DNA of 11,456 bases from Terana coerulea (taxonomy: Eukaryota; Basidiomycota; Agaricomycetes; Polyporales; Phanerochaetaceae): NCBI GenBank assembly GCA_024811115.1, contig JAKOGH010000519.1, forward strand, positions 1-11,456. The letters run 5' to 3'. The translations under genes were made by a program, and so were the position numbers. The notes under the pieces were generated by a model. It made no database searches. It was not told where the DNA came from and worked only from the letters and a program-made list of their open reading frames with translations. Below are positions 7,715-11,456 of this stretch, piece by piece; the first letter of the stretch is position 1, and each line of letters opens with the position of its first letter.

Positions 7715-7773
7715 GTGAGTTTCCAGGCAACAGCGAGACAGACATTGCGACTGACACGCTTTAGAGCTGACAG
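7715..7773 (+). other. Probable 5'-UTR intron of F-box copy 2
   Basis: Donor GTGAGTTT and acceptor GCTGACAG, 59 nt, ending 10 bases before the ATG at 7784. Copy 3 has the matching arrangement (GTGAGTTT at 9862, acceptor AACAACAG ending at 9915, 11 bases before the mutated start), so the intron predates the duplication. An alternative acceptor lies directly before the ATG at 7783. Confidence 0.6.
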
Positions 7774-7783
7774 TCCTGTTCAG

Positions 7784-9244
7784 ATGGCGCAGCTGCTACC
7801 CGAGCTATTGGACGCCACATTCTCGTACCTCCGGCGAGAGGGATTCAACGACATGGGGCATGTCGCACCAAAGCGCGAAGACATCGCTGCCTGCACCCTC
7901 GTCTCGCGCTCCTGGAGTGCCGTCGCTCGGAGGTATATGTTCCGCGAAGTTGGGTACACCTTTAGGTCAGAAGGAGGAGAACGAACAGGTCGGAGGTACA
8001 TAATTCGCAAATTCCGGGACGACTCGGACTCCGAGTCCACACCACTGGAAATAGACAAGATAACCCGCGGTAGGGACAGCAACAACGACTGGAAAATATC
8101 TCCGTACAGAACGCTCGGGGAGATTTGCGCGTTCTACACCGAGAATGCCTACGCACAGAGCTGCGTCCGACATCTTGCGCTCCGCCACATCTCGCTCATA
8201 CACTTCCAAGACACCGGGATTCCATCCGAGGAACTAGTCGCGCTTTTGACTGGGTTCCCTCTGCTCAAATCTCTCGTTTTAGATGAAGTCTATCTGAACA
8301 ACTGCATACACACATACCCCTCCCCTCCCCTCGATGCCCTGAATTTGGAATACCTGCGCATCACGGCCGGCAGAATTCTCAATTACAGCCGGGATGATGT
8401 GTCTGACCACGTCGTTGTTTCCTTACTTGCCTTATTCTCCAATGTCAGCTACGTACATCTTAACAACTGGTATCGCTCTGGTTCGCCCTCGACTTCACCA
8501 CATCCACACTACCTCGAGCCGCTAGCGATTGCCCCAAAATCATTGCGAGTATCACCGCTTACGGACAAGTGGTATCTTTACGAAGCCCTAGAACGCGCGC
8601 CCGGCATTCTGGAGCACTTGCGCGAACTCACTTTGGAGTGTAATGGCGAGGCGTTCGAAAGGAACCAGCGGTTCATCAATAATGTTGGGAGTAACCTGAC
8701 AGAGCTGCGGTTTTCGATAATCAAGCCGTATAGTACGCATATCCTACTTCGTGATATTAAGCCCAACAAGCTGACTCTCCGCGCGATTTCAGATAACAAG
8801 CTGGTGAACTGCGATGCCTGCAAAAATCTACGCAAAATCGCCGTCGAGATGACTCTGTGCTTGGCGAATACTGCTGGCGAGACGACGGACCGGCTCCTCG
8901 AGCTATACGAATTTCTCTACGGCTCTGGGGGTTTCACCCCTGCCAACCACCCCAGCTCGCGCAGTTTGTGATCCACATTGTGTTCTACAGGGCGTCTCCC
9001 CTACGAGATGTCCATTCACGGGATGTTACAAGAGTTGCTCGACTGGATAAACAAGGCGCTGCTAAGGATTGTAGCGCATACCCTTGTGGAAACCATCGTC
9101 GTAGAGTTCAAGGACATCTCCGCCGGAAGATCTAGAGCAAGAGACACCCAGACCCAGAACGACAACGCGAGACGGTTGATCGCACAGATGTTCCCGCAAT
9201 GTCTGAAGGACGGCGTCCTGACAATTCAAGGGGCTAGTATATGA
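7784..9244 (+). CDS. F-box-like protein, copy 2, the most complete copy, frameshifted near the 3' end
   Basis: F-box proteins link substrates to the SCF ubiquitin ligase through Skp1; the substrate here is unknown. The ATG at 7784 begins MAQLLPELLDATFSYL, and residues 4-60 (LLPELLDATF ... CTLVSRSWSAVARRYMFREV) fit a fungal F-box-like motif: a hydrophobic P-E-L-L start, then CTLVSRSW. A Leu-rich region of about 320 residues follows, without clear canonical repeats. The frame is open for 395 codons to a TGA at 8969-8971. Copy 1 shows that the protein should continue: one C too few at 8950-8953 (four where five fit) and one too many at 8998-9001 divert it; after these the frame gives WINKALLRIVAHTLVETIVV and MFPQCLKDGVLTIQGASI, stop at 9242-9244. 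As sequenced the product would be 395 residues, missing about 90. An upstream in-frame GTG at 7643 exists but is not needed. Confidence 0.85.
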
Positions 9245-9321
9245 CCAAACGTAGCCTGTTTAAGTCTGCGAATATATCCAAATTCGTGCCCTCTGCTGTC
9301 GTACATGTAATTGCATCAGCA
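9245..9321 (+). repeat. 3' flank conserved between F-box copies 1 and 2
   Basis: The 77 bases after the stop of copy 2 align with 7151-7223 after copy 1, including AAACRTAGCCT and GCTGTCGTAC. The duplicated unit therefore included the 3' UTR, or a selected 3' element has been kept. I see no clear polyadenylation hexamer inside the shared part. Confidence 0.7.
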
Positions 9322-9330
9322 AAACGTACA

Positions 9331-9380
9331 AGCGCTGACGACTGATGAGCGCTGACGAGCACTGAGAGCACTGACGAACG
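9331..9380 (+). repeat. GCRCTGA short tandem repeat, first cluster
   Basis: Five CTGA cores within 50 bp, mostly as AGCGCTGACGA or AGCACTGA. A second cluster lies at 9571-9610. Both sit between copies 2 and 3. Apart from these, 9322-9861 holds no gene I can support. Confidence 0.55.
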
Positions 9381-9570
9381 GTTTGGAACCGAAGTTCGAG
9401 CCCTGCTGAAGCCGGACTTTTACTAGATTTTGTATTTTCTTAGTTCCTCATGTTTCATAAACTATGCTGGACGTGAATGATGATGGTTTACTCACTGAAG
9501 CTTTGCTGCAAGAGTCGGATGCAAGAGGGGTCAAAAACGTCTGAGAGCTCAAATCGACTGCTGAGACTGG

Positions 9571-9610
9571 CGGGCGCTGACGGCACTGAAGGGACTGAAG
9601 CGCGCTGAGA
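9571..9610 (+). repeat. GCRCTGA short tandem repeat, second cluster
   Basis: GCGCTGACGG, GCACTGAAGG, GACTGAAGC and GCGCTGAGA run in series. It shares the core of the cluster about 240 bp upstream. Confidence 0.5.
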
Positions 9611-9861
9611 TGGCTTCATCAGTACCTGCCAGTACCGCTCAGCGCCAATGCAACTTTGCTGATGTGTCCCAAGAAAGTGTGCCATCAGGCGCATCAGTGG
9701 TGCGTCAGATTCTCTCTGGATCTTGTCATTTCAGTTCCGCGGACTCGGTCGACTTATCGTTCTGTATTCGGACCACCATCACACGGTCGCACTACCATCC
9801 GCGAGCTCAACCCAATGAACTTGGAAAATCCCGGCGCAAGCAGCTTTAGGCCTCCTTGTCT

Positions 9862-9915
9862 GTGAGTTTGTAGAGCTACAACGATAGTACTAGTGATAGC
9901 TAACAACGACAACAG
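9862..9915 (+). other. 5'-UTR intron relic of F-box copy 3
   Basis: Donor GTGAGTTT and acceptor GACAACAG, 54 nt, at the same place relative to the start position as the intron of copy 2. Confidence 0.55.
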
Positions 9916-9926
9916 ACTTCACACAT

Positions 9927-10533
9927 ATAGCACTTCTTTTACCGGAGCTCTTGGACATTGCCTTCTGCCTCTGTCACGAGGGATGCAATGAGAACGGCTA
10001 TGTACCCCCAAAGGACAGAGACATCCCACCGTGCTCCCTTGTCTGCCGCCTCCTGGAATGCCGTCGCTCGCTCGCACATGTTCAGCGAAGTGCAATGTAC
10101 CTTCGAGGAGCACAGTGACGCAAAACCACATACATGCAAAGACACTCCGCCGCCCTCCATCGCTTTTTTTACGAAGGATGTCTACGCAGAGAGCTGCGTC
10201 CGCCATCTGGCGCTTCACTCATACCCACTACAAACGCGGAGTGCCGTCTGAGGAGCTCATTGCACTGTTGAGCCCACCTTTTGGTTGAAGACCCTCTCAC
10301 CTGGGCGACATTCTTCCGTATAATTACATTAGCCCATACCTTGCCCCACCCCTTGCTGCCTTGAACCTGGAGTATCTGCATATTATAAATAGCGATCGTC
10401 ACCACAATGAGCAGATCGACTGCGTTTCCGTTACGACGTCATTGCCTTGCTCGCTTCTCTTGAACACAGTTCACGTACATCTTGACAGCGAGCTTGACAT
10501 ACGTACATCTATGCCACTCGGAAACAATTTCTA
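9927..10533 (+). pseudogene. F-box-like gene, copy 3, decayed and 3'-truncated
   Basis: Aligned with copy 2, the start codon has become ATA (9927-9929, followed by GCACTTCTTTTACCGGAGCT where copy 2 has ATGGCGCAGCTGCTACCCGAG). The F-box part is recognisable as LLPELLDIAFCL, VPPKDRDIPPCSLV and SWNAVARSHMFSEVQCTF, then YAESCVRHLAL, GVPSEELIALL and PPLAALNLEYL, ending at a TAG at 10531-10533. Defects beyond the lost start: one base too many near 10049-10050, a deletion and frame change near 10220-10245, and one T too few at 10279-10282. After about 10540 similarity to copy 2 fades, so the second half of the gene is missing. It shows a higher divergence than copies 1 and 2 show to each other and is surely non-functional as an F-box protein. 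Confidence 0.85.
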
Positions 10534-11121
10534 GATCTTCCCCGCCACTTCACGATCACTCCAACAATGATGCATATATCTCCAGCTCTCCTCTCAAGAC
10601 CCATAGCTGCACTCATACTTTGAGAATCAGCCAGATCTCGCGAGGCACCTAAGCGCCGCCTCACTTTTGCATCTGAAAAAACCCCCCTACTATTTCTACC
10701 TAATCCCTGCTGATAAGCACTAATTCATTGCACATAAGCATCAAAGTAACACAATTAGATAAATAGATGCATAAGGCCAATAAGGCAGTTTAGTGAGGTC
10801 CTTTGCTAATTGTCTTAATTGTTCAATATATTAGGGCAATTAGCACTACTTCTCTGCTATTCTGTTTCTTACTGTCCTATTTTGTTCCTTACATGCAGCT
10901 ATAATGCCACTACTGCTTGACTAGTCGTCTGAGAAATCCCCCTGCTGATTTTGGACTGATACATTACATTCCATGTTTGGTTATCTACATACAAAACTAA
11001 ACTACCTAATACACCAAACTACTCATACTGTGTAGATAAGCCTGCACACCAGGTGCCATACTTGCCTGTGTGTTGTATTTGTCGTTAACATGCTGACATA
11101 CACCACTACCCCAGTGATAAG
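10534..11121. other. AT-rich stretch with no gene
   Basis: No open frame with family signals and no long repeat seen. A few ATAAGC motifs recur (10712, 10734, 11036, 11117) without clear spacing. Confidence 0.6.
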
Positions 11122-11200
11122 CAGGGGTTTGAAAACCCTCCAAGGGTCAAGGGTAAGGGTACAGAGAGTAAGGGTAAGGGTTGGGAAAAGTTAACCCTTG

Positions 11201-11230
11201 TCTGGCAGGGGTTTGCATGCAAATGCCAGA
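11201..11230. repeat. Palindrome with a four-base bulge
   Basis: TCTGGCA at 11201-11207 pairs with TGCCAGA at 11224-11230, and the 12-bp core at 11212-11223 (TTTGCATGCAAA) is a perfect palindrome. Only GGGG at 11208-11211 interrupts it. Confidence 0.8.
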
Positions 11231-11379
11231 TATATTGCTGGATAGGGCTGTAAGTGTTGTGAGTACTTTCCATATCAATGCAAGCTACTCAAATAGAAAG
11301 CTGACATTATAAGTGAATGAAAAAAGCACTCAATGCACTATTTTCTGCTCATTTTAGCAAGAGTCTGAAGGGTAACTTC

Positions 11380-11408
11380 AACCCTTACCCTTATAAAGGG
11401 TAAGGGTT
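11380..11408. repeat. Perfect 13-bp hairpin with a 3-base loop
   Basis: AACCCTTACCCTT (11380-11392) pairs perfectly with AAGGGTAAGGGTT (11396-11408) around ATA. It is made of the same GGGTAA motif in inverted orientation. Confidence 0.85.
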
Positions 11409-11456
11409 TTGGAGGGTAAGGGTAAGGGTTAGCCTTTAAGCATAAAGGGTTTACCC

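Larger units (their letters stand above)
11122..11456. repeat. GGGTAA-rich, hairpin-rich repeat, possibly the end of a hAT-like element
   Basis: From 11122 (CAGGGGTTTGAAAACCCTCC) the sequence is dense in AAGGGTAAGGGT motifs: six GGG tracts at 11144-11185 and five at 11398-11428, both able to form G-quadruplexes on the plus strand. CAGGGGTTTG recurs at 11206. CAGGGG ends and short subterminal repeats are known for hAT elements, but the other end is outside the window and no target duplication can be checked. It is not a canonical telomere repeat. Confidence 0.45.

Noticed and set aside
7643..7783. Upstream extension of F-box copy 2 from a GTG codon
   Set aside because: GTG is not a usual start in fungi, and the extension crosses the conserved GTGAGT intron donor; the ATG at 7784 aligns with the start position of copy 3.
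11144..11428. Telomere repeat array
   Set aside because: The motif is GGGTAA, not the TTAGGG typical of these fungi; it is interrupted and occurs in both orientations.

Overview
The window looks like an accessory, repeat-rich stretch of a filamentous fungal genome, most likely a mushroom-forming basidiomycete (Agaricomycetes). Supporting signs are short GT-AG introns of 47-68 nt, an expanded F-box family, a BTB/POZ gene of basidiomycete type, an integrase-core gene of a kind I know from agaricomycete genomes, and no bacterial-style operons or ribosome binding sites. I saw no tRNA, rRNA or CRISPR. Most genes are broken, so this reads as a graveyard of multicopy family members rather than a housekeeping region.

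Layout. 1-958 (minus): 5' part of a Cys-rich hypothetical protein of an expanded agaricomycete family, running off the window. 1256-3215 (minus): an integrase-core (rve-like) gene with recognisable catalytic blocks, split by at least three introns and several frameshifts. 3575-4657 (plus): a BTB/POZ-domain gene, divergent from the integrase gene, with four exons, one in-frame stop and two frameshifts. About 4702-5030 (minus): an unrecognised exon pair around a clean 53-nt intron. 5071-6070: a GTTACGG minisatellite interrupted by a 768-bp non-autonomous Tc1/mariner-type element (5218-5985) with 146-bp terminal inverted repeats and TA target duplications. 6078-7149, 7784-9244 and 9927-10533 (plus): three tandem paralogues of one F-box-like gene in different states of decay. 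10534-11121: AT-rich sequence without a gene. 11122-11456: GGGTAA-rich, hairpin- and palindrome-rich sequence that may be the end of a hAT-like element.

Two observations stand out. First, the inverted-repeat element can be removed on paper: joining its flanks at the TA restores a second copy of a 61-bp tandem unit at exactly 61 bp, which fixes the element ends and target duplication. Second, nearly all frameshifts, in five unrelated gene families or copies, are explained by one base too many or too few in a homopolymer run; three are supported by comparing the F-box paralogues. This suggests uncorrected long-read consensus errors, a homopolymer-biased decay process, or both. Two in-frame stops and one lost start codon are not of that kind. 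There is no sign that these genes form one pathway; the shared feature is membership of fast-expanding families.
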